From assembly GCA_934167885.1 (NCBI GenBank), contig CAKPMB010000006.1, positions 1-64,000 on the forward strand: a stretch of DNA of 64,000 nt, read 5' to 3'. Position 1 is the first letter of the stretch; each line of letters opens with the position of its first letter. The position numbers were made by a program, and so were the translations under genes. Below, one piece after another: positions 31,153 through 41,166 of the stretch. Origin of the DNA: an uncultured Bacilli bacterium (GTDB taxonomy: Bacteria > Bacillota_I > Bacilli_A > RF39 > UBA660). Below the pieces are notes generated by a model. That model searched no databases. It had not been told where the DNA came from and saw nothing but the letters and a program-made list of their open reading frames with translations.

Positions 31153-33104
31153 TCTTTTTCACCAATCATTGTTAAGACACTTTCTAAAACTTTATCTTTA
31201 TTTAAACCATAAAAATTTAAAATATCATCCTTTTTACCACTTAGGCCAAAACTATCTACACCAATAACGTCTTTAGTCCAATAATAATATTTATCACGGA
31301 CACCATATGTTAAAGCTATCGTTTTTTTGGCTTTAGGAATAATTTTATTTTGATATTCAACACTTTCCTTTTTAAAATTATTAAAGCATGGCATACTAAC
31401 AACTCTTGTATGGATTCCTCGCATTGAGAGTTCATCCGCTACTTCTAGTAATGTATGAACACATTCACCACTTCCTAAAAGGGTTATAAATTCATCACTT
31501 TCTTCATTTTTTAAAATGTAAGCACCTTTTTGAATCTTGTTACTTTTAGATAATTCACTTACCTTTTTGCCGTCTCTTGGCAATATCAAAATAGATGGGT
31601 GATTACTTGCATATATATCTTTATACGATGAAATTAATTCATTAACATCCATAGGATGATAAACAAACATATTAGGCATTATTTCAAGAGAATATTCTTG
31701 TTCAATAGGTTCGTGGGATGCACCATCTTCACCAACAGTAATAGAGTCATGTGTTAAAATGTATAGAACTGGCAAATTCATCATTGCACTCATCCTAATA
31801 GCGCCTCGCATATAATCACTAAATACTAAGAAGGTGCTTCCAAATGGTCTTAATCCTGATAAAGCCATACCATTCATAATTGCGGCCATAGCATGTTCAC
31901 GCACACCAAAATAAATATTACGACCATGATAATTAGTATTATCAAAGGTTCCGAGATTTTCTAAATATGTTTTACAAGAACTAGACAAATCAGCGCTACC
32001 ACCCATAACTAATTCATTACTATTAGCAATCGAATTTAATATTTTAGATGAGATATCTCGTAGGGACATATCTTTATACTCAACATCCAAATCCCCCATT
32101 ATCCATGCCGTTTTGTTTTCAATTATTTTCTTAAATCTTTCACGCTCAGTCTCTTTTAAATTATCATATTTACGTGCCCAACTATGATAAACCGTTTTTA
32201 CTCTTTCTAAAACTTTATAATTAAAGTATTCCTTAGCCTCATTCGATACGGTAAATGGAGTATCATAAATATCAAGTTTATTTTTTATATTAGAAATATC
32301 TTCTTTCGATAATGGTTTACCATGCACAACATTGCTTCCTTCATTAACAGAATATTTACCTATCTTGGTTTTTATAATGATTATGCTTGGTTTCAAACTC
32401 TTTTTAGCTTTTTTTATTGCTTCGTCAATTTCAATTACAGAGTCACCATCTAAAACCGTATAAATATCAAAATTTATAGCTTTAAATCGCGTAATTACAT
32501 CTTCATCATTACTTTTGCTCAAATCACCATCGAGTGTCACAGAATTAGCATCATATAAAATTATTAACTTATTTAATTTTAAATGCCCTGCTAGGGATAA
32601 TGCCTCATAACTAACACCTTCCATCAAGTCACCATCACCGCACAAAACATATGTATAATGATTAAACAAATTTTTGTTTAATGTATTTAAATAACGCTCA
32701 GCAATTGCCATACCAACGGCTGATGCAATCCCTTCACCAAGAGGTCCTGTTGACATATCAATGCCAGGTGTTTTAATTTCAGGATGACCTGGTGTGATAC
32801 TATTTAATTGACGTAATGCTCTACAATCATCCAAAGAAATATATGAAAGCATATATAAACATGCATAAAGCATGGGAACGCCATGGCCTGCTGATAACAC
32901 AAACCTATCACGATTATACCAATTCTTATCAGCTGGATAAATATTTAAATGTCTACTAAATAATGTCCAAACAATGGTGCTAGCTGAAAGGCACATACCA
33001 GGGTGTCCACTATTAGCATTGTCTATCATATCAATTGCTAAACAACGAATATTATTAATAACTTGATAATCTTTTGTTAAATCCTCTACTTTTCTTCTAA
33101 ACAT
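31149..33104 (-). CDS. tkt: Transketolase
   Basis: 651 residues. Catalytic His in NSGHPGM and GHGVPML, the ThDP motif GDGDLMEGVSYEA, the pyrimidine domain with FGVREHAMAAIMNG and LTHDSITVGEDGASHEP, and a C-terminal domain. Moves two-carbon units in the pentose phosphate pathway. Ends in TGA overlapping the prepilin-like gene, a pairing that has no obvious metabolic sense. Confidence 0.96.
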   Translation of the reverse strand: MFRRKVEDLTKDYQVINNIRCLAIDMIDNANSGHPGMCLSASTIVWTLFSRHLNIYPADKNWYNRDRFVLSAGHGVPMLYACLYMLSYISLDDCRALRQLNSITPGHPEIKTPGIDMSTGPLGEGIASAVGMAIAERYLNTLNKNLFNHYTYVLCGDGDLMEGVSYEALSLAGHLKLNKLIILYDANSVTLDGDLSKSNDEDVITRFKAINFDIYTVLDGDSVIEIDEAIKKAKKSLKPSIIIIKTKIGKYSVNEGSNVVHGKPLSKEDISNIKNKLDIYDTPFTVSNEAKEYFNYKVLERVKTVYHSWARKYDNLKETERERFKKIIENKTAWIMGDLDVEYKDMSLRDISSKILNSIANSNELVMGGSADLSSSCKTYLENLGTFDNTNYHGRNIYFGVREHAMAAIMNGMALSGLRPFGSTFLVFSDYMRGAIRMSAMMNLPVLYILTHDSITVGEDGASHEPIEQEYSLEIMPNMFVYHPMDVNELISSYKDIYASNHPSILILPRDGKKVSELSKSNKIQKGAYILKNEESDEFITLLGSGECVHTLLEVADELSMRGIHTRVVSMPCFNNFKKESVEYQNKIIPKAKKTIALTYGVRDKYYYWTKDVIGVDSFGLSGKKDDILNFYGLNKDKVLESVLTMIGEKE

Positions 33105-33161
33105 ACTTCACCTACTATAAACATTATAACTTTAAATCATTATAAAAGCCAGTATTATAGT

Positions 33162-33190
33162 AAAAAAAATAGGCATAAAAGCCTATTTTT
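33162..33190 (-). terminator. Terminator of the recD2 operon
   Basis: Minus strand AAAAATAGGC, 6-base loop, GCCTATTTTT followed by further Ts. Confidence 0.85.
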
Positions 33191-33344
33191 ACATCATATT
33201 TTCGACATCTTTTTTCATATCTTTTGATATTTTTTTTACAGCATGACACATTTCTTCTTTAGAATTTGGAAATAAAAGTGTCCACGCAATACAACCAGTT
33301 ACCGTCAAAACCATACCTGTTAACAAACCACCAGCAAATTTCAC
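33189..33344 (-). CDS. Small single-pass membrane protein (YtxH-like layout)
   Basis: 51 residues from GTG 33344, chosen because GAGGTGA lies at RBS distance, in preference to ATG 33422. Starts KFAGGLLTGMVLTVTGCIAW (one membrane helix), followed by a charged amphipathic helix (SKEEMCHAVKKISKDMKK). Layout like YtxH/gas-vesicle-type small proteins; function unknown. Last gene of the mutM-recD2 run. Confidence 0.6.
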   Translation of the reverse strand: MKFAGGLLTGMVLTVTGCIAWTLLFPNSKEEMCHAVKKISKDMKKDVENMM

Positions 33345-33421
33345 AAAAATCACCTCTTTCGAAAATATGATTGGTATTTCCATACCATTATTAATATTAA
33401 CTAAAAAAGTATAATTATACA

Positions 33422-35617
33422 TTAAATGCTTTTTTCTTCATACATTTCTTTAATACGATCTAATAATCCTGTTTTTCGTGAAAGTGATAAATCGGTATTA
33501 ATAGCCTTTTTTATAGCTTCTTCTTCACCTAATAAGAATAAATTTTTCTTAGCACGTGTTACTCCCGTATAAAACAATTTACGATATAACATTCGATGAT
33601 ATTCATTAAGGATTGGAATAACTACTACTGGAAATTCACTACCTTGAGACTTATGAATACTTATAACATATCCTAATTTAAAATTGGCCCAATTGGAACG
33701 ATTATACTTTACAACATTGCCATCAAAATCAATATATATTTCTTTATTTATATTATCAATATCATCAATTAAACCAATATCACCATTATATACATTATCA
33801 TCTGGCATATTAACAAGTTGTAATACTTTATCACCAACTCTATATAAAGTATCACCAATTAAAATTTCTTTTTTGTGGCTATCTTTAGGATTAAAAATAT
33901 TTTGAACACAAACATTTAAATTATCAATACCATTTAAGGTTTTATACATTGGTGCCATGATTTGAAATTCATTATAGGCATAATCTTTATAAGCCATACA
34001 AAGTTCACATAACTTATCGATTAAATCATAACTGTCGCTTTCGATAAAAGTAAGATCATCTAAAATATTAAAATATTTTTTATTAAAAAGGCCATTGTTA
34101 ATATCATAGGCAAAAGTAATAATGTTGCTATTCTCATTTTGACGATACAATGATTCTAATTTAATACATGTAAATTCATTTGACTCTATAATATCCTTTA
34201 ATAATTGGCCTGCTAGCACACTTGGTAATTGGTTATAATCACCAACTAGAATAATGGTTGTATCGTATTTTAAACCTTTTAGTAGACTATCAAATAAATA
34301 GGTATCTACCATACTAAATTCATCAATAATGACGATTTTAGCATTACTTTTATTATGCTCATTAATACCAAATTTATTAGTGTCTTTATTCCACTTTAAA
34401 AAACGATGAATCGTTTGACTAGGCAAATTAACAGCTTCCATCATTCTTTTACTAGCGCGTCCTGTAGGTGCAAGCAAAATCAAATTTTCACTAAGACTAA
34501 GTGGTGATAATTTATTCATTTTTTTATAAAGTTCAACAATCGCCTTAATAATGGTTGTTTTACCAGTTCCTGGTCCACCAGTTATAATTAATAGTTTTTT
34601 TATTAGTGCCATCTTAATAGCCATTAATTGTTCATAATTATACGTAATATTAACTTCATTTTGAAGAGCATCAATTTCTCTATCAATATTTTTAATAGAT
34701 GCATCTTGACAATTATTCAAGTAAACAAGACGCCGAGCAATTAAGCATTCAGCATCATACATATTTTTTAAATAGTATCTTGATGAATCATCATAAATCT
34801 GCTTATTGTTTATTAGTTCAAGTAGACATTCATCAAACAACTCTTCATTTATATTTACTTTTAAAACTTTTATTAAGCCATTTTTTATCTCGTCATAATA
34901 CAAAAAAGTATCACCAGATGAAAAGTTAACTTCTTTAATAACATAACAAATAGAAGCCATAATACGCCGTTTATCGTCTTTTTCATAATGCATTTTTAAA
35001 GCAAGGGCATCAATTTTGGTAAAATAAAAATTATCATCATCTGTGCATAAATCATATATATTGTTATTAATAATGTCTAAAATTTTATTCTTATACTTTT
35101 TATATAAAAAACTACTATCTTTGGATGTAAAACCAAGTTCATTTAATCGAACAATGACATCAACATTTTCTTGATAATCAAGCATTTTATCATGCAGAGT
35201 TTGAATATTATTCTTAGAAAGACCTGCTACATTTATAAGAGCGGATGGATTATTAACAATAACATCGATAGTAGCATCCTTAAAATAATCTACTATTTTT
35301 TGAGCCTTAACCAAACCAATACCAGGAAACATACCACCTGAAAGAAAAGTTACTAAGCCGTTTTGACTATCAGGAATAATTTTTTCATAGCTTTTGACCA
35401 TAAATTGACTACCATACTTATAATGTTTAGTCCATTCACCATTTAACACTAGATTATCTTCTTCTATAATATCGGTAAAGTTACCGGTAAAAGTTATGGT
35501 TTTATCAATTAATTCCGTATCTAAATCTGTTTCTTTTATTTTAATTAAACCAACTAAATACAAATTATCGTCATTATGATAAATACACTTTTTGTATATT
35601 CCTTTAATATAGGCCAT
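33422..35617 (-). CDS. recD2: RecD2-type ATP-dependent 5'-3' DNA helicase
   Basis: About 731 residues. N-terminal OB-like and helix-hairpin-helix region (GMFPGIGLVKAQKIVDYF), Walker A GGPGTGKTT, Walker B DEFSMVD, GDYNQLPSV, LYRQNENS, and C-terminal SIHKSQGSEFPVVVIP with TGVTRAKKNL. The stand-alone RecD2 family acts in repair and replication fork handling without RecBC. Start 35617 (MAYIKG) is chosen because AAAGGAAA precedes it. It overlaps the mutM end by 14 bases. Confidence 0.93.
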   Translation of the reverse strand: MAYIKGIYKKCIYHNDDNLYLVGLIKIKETDLDTELIDKTITFTGNFTDIIEEDNLVLNGEWTKHYKYGSQFMVKSYEKIIPDSQNGLVTFLSGGMFPGIGLVKAQKIVDYFKDATIDVIVNNPSALINVAGLSKNNIQTLHDKMLDYQENVDVIVRLNELGFTSKDSSFLYKKYKNKILDIINNNIYDLCTDDDNFYFTKIDALALKMHYEKDDKRRIMASICYVIKEVNFSSGDTFLYYDEIKNGLIKVLKVNINEELFDECLLELINNKQIYDDSSRYYLKNMYDAECLIARRLVYLNNCQDASIKNIDREIDALQNEVNITYNYEQLMAIKMALIKKLLIITGGPGTGKTTIIKAIVELYKKMNKLSPLSLSENLILLAPTGRASKRMMEAVNLPSQTIHRFLKWNKDTNKFGINEHNKSNAKIVIIDEFSMVDTYLFDSLLKGLKYDTTIILVGDYNQLPSVLAGQLLKDIIESNEFTCIKLESLYRQNENSNIITFAYDINNGLFNKKYFNILDDLTFIESDSYDLIDKLCELCMAYKDYAYNEFQIMAPMYKTLNGIDNLNVCVQNIFNPKDSHKKEILIGDTLYRVGDKVLQLVNMPDDNVYNGDIGLIDDIDNINKEIYIDFDGNVVKYNRSNWANFKLGYVISIHKSQGSEFPVVVIPILNEYHRMLYRKLFYTGVTRAKKNLFLLGEEEAIKKAINTDLSLSRKTGLLDRIKEMYEEKSI

Positions 35618-36437
35618 TATCGTTTCCTTTCTGACAAATTGGACAATAATATGTTCCACGTGTATTTATCTCACATTTTACAATTGTTCCAGAACAAACA
35701 TGACATTTTTCGCCTTCACGACAATGAACGTTCAATTTAGTTTGAAAATTTCCTTTAACACCTAAACTCGATGTATAACTACGGATTGTCGTTCCTCCCA
35801 TTAAAATTGCTTCACTTAAAATCTCTTTGGTATATTTAATAATATTATCAATATCCTCACAAGTTAATGAAACACCCTTAGTAAAAGGATTAATACAAGC
35901 TGAAAACAATATTTCATCAGCATAAATATTGCCAATACCGGCAATTATTGATTGATCTAAAAGAAGCGTTTTTATGGGTTTATTGCGTCTTATCTTAGAT
36001 TCAAGATATGAATGAGTAAACTTATCACTAAATGGTTCTACTCCAATATCTTTAAGAGGCGTATCCGTCCATAATTTATCTTTTGTAACCAAATACATAC
36101 GTCCAAATTTTCGAGTATCATGATATCTTAATGAAAAATCCTCAAAATTAAAAATAACATGCTCATGTGGCATTATCTTATCATTTTTATTCTTTATAAA
36201 ATATTTACCTTCCATTCGTAAATGACTTAGTAAATAATAATCGTCTAATGAAAAAATTAACCATTTGCCTACTCTTAATATATCATTTATTTTTTGATTT
36301 TTGATATTTTTTATAAAATCATCTAAATTAGTTGCAATTATTCCATCATAATAAACATTGACATCTAATATTTTTTGATTAATAAGTTTTTTTGATAACG
36401 TTCTTCTAACTGTTTCTACCTCTGGTAATTCTGGCAT
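35604..36437 (-). CDS. mutM: Formamidopyrimidine-DNA glycosylase (Fpg/MutM)
   Basis: 277 residues starting MPELPEVETVRR, the invariant N-terminus with Pro and Glu catalysts. The H2TH region (DQSIIAGIGNIYADEILF) and the C-terminal zinc finger (CREGEKCHVC, YYCPICQ) are intact. Excises oxidised purines. Start at 36437 because GGAGGAAAGT sits before this ATG and the MPELPE start is essential. Promoter TTTACA-17-TAAACT is possible upstream. Confidence 0.95.
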   Translation of the reverse strand: MPELPEVETVRRTLSKKLINQKILDVNVYYDGIIATNLDDFIKNIKNQKINDILRVGKWLIFSLDDYYLLSHLRMEGKYFIKNKNDKIMPHEHVIFNFEDFSLRYHDTRKFGRMYLVTKDKLWTDTPLKDIGVEPFSDKFTHSYLESKIRRNKPIKTLLLDQSIIAGIGNIYADEILFSACINPFTKGVSLTCEDIDNIIKYTKEILSEAILMGGTTIRSYTSSLGVKGNFQTKLNVHCREGEKCHVCSGTIVKCEINTRGTYYCPICQKGNDNGLY

Positions 36438-36488
36438 ACTTTCCTCCATCCCTAATAGTTTACTAAACAATCAAACTTTTGTAAAGAA

Positions 36489-36517
36489 TTGACTAAGGCC
36501 AAAAACAATGATATATT
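36489..36517 (+). promoter_or_regulatory. Promoter of the BIG2-domain protein gene
   Basis: TTGACT (36489-36494), 17 bp, TATATT (36512-36517). Confidence 0.75.
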
Positions 36518-36541
36518 TATATTATTATTAGGAGGATGGAG

Positions 36542-37321
36542 ATGTTTAAAAAGAATGAAAAGAATACGGAAGAAGTAACAGATGATTATTATGGAAATAT
36601 GTATGATGATACCCCTACTCCTTCTACTGAAATAAAAAAGAATAATAAAAAGATGAATACACCAAATAATTCATATGAAGAAACTAAAGAAAAAATCATT
36701 GAAAATTTTGAAAGTAATAATAAAAAAAATAATAGTAATGCTTTAAAAACCATTTTATTTCTTATTTTATTCTTTGGCTTAATTACAATTATATATATTT
36801 CAATAAGTAGCCAAGGCACAAATTATCAAGTTAAATTTAATCTTACAAGTATGGGAATTGTTAAAAGTAAAGGCCGTGATAATAGTTACCAAATTAACTA
36901 TTTAGTGGTGGGTAAAAGTAATTCTAAAGTAACTTTTAAAGAATCTAATAAAGATATTGTTAAATTTAACGACGTTACAGTTAATGTAACCCCTATTAAA
37001 ACAGGTCAAAGTGAAATTAAAGCATATAACGAAGATGGTAAAGAAATTAGCAAAATGGATATCTATGTTGTTAATAAAGAAATTCAAATAGAAGACTTTG
37101 CAGTAAGTGATATTGAACTTAACAAGGGTAAGAAAGACATGATTGTTATTACTATCGCTCCAAGTGATGCAACAACACTTAATTTCAGTTATACATCAAG
37201 TGATAATAATATTGTAAGTGTAAGCAATAATGGGGTTATTAAAGCTTTAAATAAAGGTGAAGCTACAATCACTATTAAAAATGGTAAAATTATTAAAACT
37301 ATTAATGTTAAAGTTAAATAA
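36542..37321 (+). CDS. Membrane-anchored Ig-like (BIG2) protein
   Basis: 259 residues from the second ATG, which has AGGAGG six bases upstream; the ATG at 36536 has no room for an RBS. A charged, Asn/Lys-rich cytoplasmic part (1-65) is followed by one membrane helix (about 67-87) and an extracellular beta region. The C-terminal 85 residues are a BIG2-like domain (SDIELNKGKKDMIVITIAP to NNGVIKALNKGEATITIK). Role unknown, probably at the cell surface. Single gene with its own promoter and terminator. Confidence 0.78.
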   Translation: MFKKNEKNTEEVTDDYYGNMYDDTPTPSTEIKKNNKKMNTPNNSYEETKEKIIENFESNNKKNNSNALKTILFLILFFGLITIIYISISSQGTNYQVKFNLTSMGIVKSKGRDNSYQINYLVVGKSNSKVTFKESNKDIVKFNDVTVNVTPIKTGQSEIKAYNEDGKEISKMDIYVVNKEIQIEDFAVSDIELNKGKKDMIVITIAPSDATTLNFSYTSSDNNIVSVSNNGVIKALNKGEATITIKNGKIIKTINVKVK

Positions 37322-37376
37322 AAGACTATTTATGATGAGCCATTAAATCTAGTTCATTATAAATAGTCTTTTTTTT
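37321..37376 (+). terminator. Bidirectional terminator between the BIG2 gene and divIB
   Basis: AAAGACTATTTAT (37321-37333) pairs fully with ATAAATAGTCTTT (37359-37371), followed by Ts on the plus strand and by an A/T-rich tail on the minus strand. Confidence 0.85.
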
Positions 37377-37378
37377 CG

Positions 37379-38053
37379 TTATTTTTTTATTTCAAAATGA
37401 TTACCACTATCTAAATACAATATTCCTTTTTTACCTTCAAGTTTAGGCAATAATTCATTATATGTGTTCAAGTATTCAAATCTTGAAATATTTATGTATA
37501 CATAATTACCATCATTCATATAAAGAAGAAAACGCTCATTATCCAAATTATTAGGATCATATGTTATTTCTGATATTTTATTTATAACATCGTTTTTTAT
37601 CAATACGTATTTATCAACCAAAGGACTTAAAATCTGCTCTGATAATTGGTTTGTTAAAACTGGTAAGCCTAACATATTTTTAGAAACTAAAACATTTTCT
37701 TTACTTGAGAGCATAACACTATTATCAAATTCTTGATACCAAAGAATCTGATATTCAGAAATATTTATAGTAATACTAAATAAATTACATGATACTTTAG
37801 CATCTTTAATAAAAGGTGAAGCTAGTAAACGTTTTCTTATTTTACTAGTTGATACTTGATAAACCTTAGGATAATTATCTAACCCAGCTAAAGATAGAAT
37901 ATCACTTTCTTTTAAATAATTATTATTCAATACATATATACAATCAATTTTCTTATTAAGAATAAAATAACTTAATACTAAAATAAGACATATAACGATA
38001 AATATTATTCCATTCTTTTTTTTAACCCTTTTTTCTTTTTTTGTTTTTTTCAT
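37379..38053 (-). CDS. divIB: Cell division protein DivIB/FtsQ
   Basis: 224 residues. Lys-rich cytoplasmic start, membrane helix about 15-33, a POTRA domain (DCIYVLNNNYLKESDILSLA to SPFIKDAKVS) and the FtsQ beta domain. Part of the divisome that links wall synthesis to septation. Last in murG-murB-divIB, the standard order in Bacilli. Confidence 0.88.
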   Translation of the reverse strand: MKKTKKEKRVKKKNGIIFIVICLILVLSYFILNKKIDCIYVLNNNYLKESDILSLAGLDNYPKVYQVSTSKIRKRLLASPFIKDAKVSCNLFSITINISEYQILWYQEFDNSVMLSSKENVLVSKNMLGLPVLTNQLSEQILSPLVDKYVLIKNDVINKISEITYDPNNLDNERFLLYMNDGNYVYINISRFEYLNTYNELLPKLEGKKGILYLDSGNHFEIKK

Positions 38054-38056
38054 ATT

Positions 38057-38962
38057 CTAATCCCAATTTATTAATCTTTGTTCAACTCTTAATTTAACAT
38101 TGTATTTGTTATATGCTTTAACCTTTATATAATCAATAATAGCTTTTATATCACTAGCCTTAGCATTTCCTTTATTTATAATAAAATTAGCATGTTTTTC
38201 ACTTATTTCAGCCTTACCAATACTAAAACCTTTTAAGCCCATTTCTTCAATCATTTTACCAGCATACATATCTTTTGGATTTCTAAACACACTTCCTGCT
38301 GATGGATAGTTTAAAGGTTGACTTAGTTTACGTTTTTCTCTTCTTTCTAAAACCATTTGTTCTAACTCTTCCTTATCACAAGGACGTAACTTTAATTTAG
38401 CTTCTATACAAACATAACTAAGATGCTTTTGTAGATAACTTGTGCGATAAGAAAACTCCATTTCATCTTTATTTAGTTCAATTATTTTGCCATCATCTTT
38501 TAAGATTTTAACACTCCGAACAATGAGTGACATATCTTCACCATATGCTCCAGCATTCATAAAAACCGCTCCGCCAACTGTTCCAGGGATGCCATCAGCA
38601 AACTCAAGACCAGCTAGGCCTTTTCTTAAAGCTTCACGGGACAATTTGATAAGTGACACACCAGCTCCTACTCGCACATTAACACCATCAAAAACTATAT
38701 CATTAAAATAATCCAACTTTATAATTATACCATCATATATTTTGTCACTAAACAAAACATTACTACCATTCCCTAAAACAATATGTTTTATTGAACGATT
38801 CTTTAATAATTTAATAATACTAACTAAATTATCAAGTGTTTTAGGATACACCACTGCTCGCGCTTTACCACCAACTTTATAAGTTGTCAGATTAGCGATT
38901 TTTTCATTTATGAGAACTTTTCCTAAATTGTTGGCTATTATTTCTTTTATTGTATCTTGCAT
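38057..38962 (-). CDS. murB: MurB, UDP-N-acetylenolpyruvoylglucosamine reductase
   Basis: 301 residues, type II MurB. FAD-binding motif GNGSNVLF, GIPGTVGGAVFMNAGAYG, and the catalytic region PSAGSVFRNP. Makes UDP-MurNAc for peptidoglycan. Nine bases after murG. Confidence 0.95.
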   Translation of the reverse strand: MQDTIKEIIANNLGKVLINEKIANLTTYKVGGKARAVVYPKTLDNLVSIIKLLKNRSIKHIVLGNGSNVLFSDKIYDGIIIKLDYFNDIVFDGVNVRVGAGVSLIKLSREALRKGLAGLEFADGIPGTVGGAVFMNAGAYGEDMSLIVRSVKILKDDGKIIELNKDEMEFSYRTSYLQKHLSYVCIEAKLKLRPCDKEELEQMVLERREKRKLSQPLNYPSAGSVFRNPKDMYAGKMIEEMGLKGFSIGKAEISEKHANFIINKGNAKASDIKAIIDYIKVKAYNKYNVKLRVEQRLINWD

Positions 38963-38970
38963 ATTTTACC

Positions 38971-40044
38971 TCATTCAATTATATTCTTAATAACTTTGTA
39001 TATTTCTTCACTGCTAGAATCTTTACCAATTTTCTCTGCATTTTTCTTCATATCTATGTATAATACACGATTGTCAAGAACATAATCAATAGTTTCTAAT
39101 AATTTTTGACATTTAAAATCTTTTTCTTCAAGTAAAAGACTGGCCTTATCTTCAACTAATTCTAAAGCATTATAATATTGATGATTATTAGCAACATATG
39201 GACTTGGAACTAAAATACTTGGAATACCTAAAGCTGTAATTTCAGCAATAGTTGATGCTCCAGCCCTCGTAACAATTAAATCAACACATTTTAAAACATT
39301 TAACATATTATTCAAAAATGGCACGATTTTAACATTAGAAGGAACACAAATATCTTTATACTTATCATAATAATTATTACCAGTCACTAATATTACTTCA
39401 TATTTTTTATTTTTAAATTCAGGAACAATTTTTAAAAGCTCATTATTAATAGTCATTGATCCAAGAGATCCCATAACAATCATTACTAATTTTTTATTAG
39501 GACTTAATCCTAACTCACTCTTATTTATCTTTAATGCCTTAATAGCTTCTTCACTTCGAGGATTCCCTGTTAAAAAGACATTTTTACTTTTAAAATATTT
39601 TCGACTACCTTCAAGACTTATACATATAGCATCCGTATATTTCGAAAGAAAGCGATTTGATTTTCCGGGAATACTATTTTGTTCATGAATTAAAGTTTTA
39701 TAGCCAAGTTTTTTAGCACTATAAATAACCGGAGATGTGATATAACCACCAACACCAATGACAATGTCAGGATTAAATTTTTTAATTTCAGTTTTACAAA
39801 TATTAATAGCCTTTAAAAATAAATGAAGTGCTTCTATGGTCTTAATAGGATTTTTAGAAAGTCCCTTCATTTCTATCCCTAAATACGGAATATGCAACTC
39901 TGGAATTATTTTTGCTTCCATACGATTAGTCGTTCCAATATATAAAAATTCACTATCTTTTTCTTTTTCTTTAATCTTGTTAATAATGCTTATAGCAGGA
40001 TAAATATGACCACCTGTACCGCCAGCACTAATAATAACACGCAT
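38971..40044 (-). CDS. murG: MurG, undecaprenyl-PP-MurNAc-pentapeptide GlcNAc transferase
   Basis: 357 residues of GT28 fold. GGTGGHIYPA at the N-terminus, LIHEQNSIPGKSNR, and the C-terminal donor site TRAGASTIAEITALGIPSIL. Converts lipid I to lipid II at the inner membrane face. First gene of the cluster, RBS AGAGGTGA. Confidence 0.95.
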   Translation of the reverse strand: MRVIISAGGTGGHIYPAISIINKIKEKEKDSEFLYIGTTNRMEAKIIPELHIPYLGIEMKGLSKNPIKTIEALHLFLKAINICKTEIKKFNPDIVIGVGGYITSPVIYSAKKLGYKTLIHEQNSIPGKSNRFLSKYTDAICISLEGSRKYFKSKNVFLTGNPRSEEAIKALKINKSELGLSPNKKLVMIVMGSLGSMTINNELLKIVPEFKNKKYEVILVTGNNYYDKYKDICVPSNVKIVPFLNNMLNVLKCVDLIVTRAGASTIAEITALGIPSILVPSPYVANNHQYYNALELVEDKASLLLEEKDFKCQKLLETIDYVLDNRVLYIDMKKNAEKIGKDSSSEEIYKVIKNIIE

Positions 40045-40059
40045 AACATCACCTCTTAA

Positions 40060-40088
40060 ATTATACCATATTATATGTATTTGCCCAA
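40060..40088 (-). promoter_or_regulatory. Promoter of murG-murB-divIB
   Basis: Minus strand TTGGGC (40083-40088), 17 bp, TATAAT (40060-40065). Confidence 0.7.
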
Positions 40089-40170
40089 ATAAATTTAATT
40101 ATAGACACATTAAATGTAAAATATAATTAACATTTAAAAGGAAGCATGAGATAATATGAGTGGAGGCATT

Positions 40171-41136
40171 ATGAATAACTTAAGAAAGAAAATTTTAAAA
40201 TTTATAAAAAATAATTCCAAAACAATTATTTTCTTTATAATAGGCTTTGGTATAGGTTTTATTTGTATGTTTTTCTTTATACCAGAACGTATTGCAAAAC
40301 TTAAAAATGGTGAAGAACCAATTGTCAGTGTTAAGGGATTAACCATTAGTGCTAACGACTATTATGAAACACTAAAAGACAATATTGGTATTGAATTATT
40401 ATTACAAGATATCGATAAATTTTTATTAGATAATCTATATAAAACAACAAATGAAATGAAAAAAGAAGTAACCAACAATATGGAAAGTATTATTAAAGAA
40501 TACACATCATACTATAATTACACTGAAAAAAAATTCTTTGAAAACAACAACTTACGTGATCGTGAAACTTTCTTCAATCTATTGATGATTGATTATAAAC
40601 GTAACTTATATTATGAAGATTATATTAAATCATTAATAAAAGACAAAGACATTAATTCATACTACAATAACCTTAATGGTGAGATGGAAATTAAATATAT
40701 TATCGCGGAAAAAGAAGACATTATTAAAAAAATTCAAGAAGCATTAAAAAGCGGTAAAAGTTATAATGAAGTTATCAAGACCTATAAAAGTAGTATTACT
40801 TATAAAAATGTAGGTTATGTTGCTTTCGATAATACTGAAATTGATGATGATATTTATAAATGTGCCACAAACTTAGTTGATAATAGTTATTCTAAATACA
40901 TTGAAATAGATGGTAATTATGTTATTGTTTTTCGTGGGAATACCAAAGATAAAGAACCATTAAAAGATTTAAAAAAACGCATTATTGATAAAATTAAGGA
41001 AGAAAAGATAGAAAGTGACACATCTAAAACGCTATACTATCAATCACTTGTAAATTTACGTGAATCTAATGATATAACTTTTAGTGATACGGTATTAGAA
41101 AAAACTTATAAAGAATATATTAATACGATTAAATAA
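40171..41136 (+). CDS. PrsA/SurA-like membrane-anchored foldase
   Basis: 321 residues. Short basic N-terminus, one membrane helix (about 16-38), a SurA_N-like helical region, a parvulin-type PPIase region (MEIKYIIAEKEDIIKKIQEA to VGYVAFDN to VIVFRG) and a helical C-terminus. Arranged like PrsA but anchored by a helix, with no lipobox Cys. The parvulin core looks reduced, so isomerase activity is uncertain; chaperone use at the cell surface is likely. Start 40171 has GGAGG close by; 40156 is an alternative with a more distant RBS. Confidence 0.72.
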   Translation: MNNLRKKILKFIKNNSKTIIFFIIGFGIGFICMFFFIPERIAKLKNGEEPIVSVKGLTISANDYYETLKDNIGIELLLQDIDKFLLDNLYKTTNEMKKEVTNNMESIIKEYTSYYNYTEKKFFENNNLRDRETFFNLLMIDYKRNLYYEDYIKSLIKDKDINSYYNNLNGEMEIKYIIAEKEDIIKKIQEALKSGKSYNEVIKTYKSSITYKNVGYVAFDNTEIDDDIYKCATNLVDNSYSKYIEIDGNYVIVFRGNTKDKEPLKDLKKRIIDKIKEEKIESDTSKTLYYQSLVNLRESNDITFSDTVLEKTYKEYINTIK

Positions 41137-41163
41137 AAAATTTCAGACACTGAAATTTTTTTT
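41135..41163 (+). terminator. Bidirectional terminator between the foldase gene and helD
   Basis: AAAAAATTTCAG, ACAC loop, TGAAATTTTTTTT; A-rich and T-rich flanks serve both convergent genes. Confidence 0.8.
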
Positions 41164-41166
41164 GTT

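Noticed and set aside
36589..36819. Minus-strand frame of 76 codons rich in Phe/Leu
   Set aside because: Antisense of the membrane part of the BIG2 protein; hydrophobic look is due to the Lys/Asn-rich sense strand.
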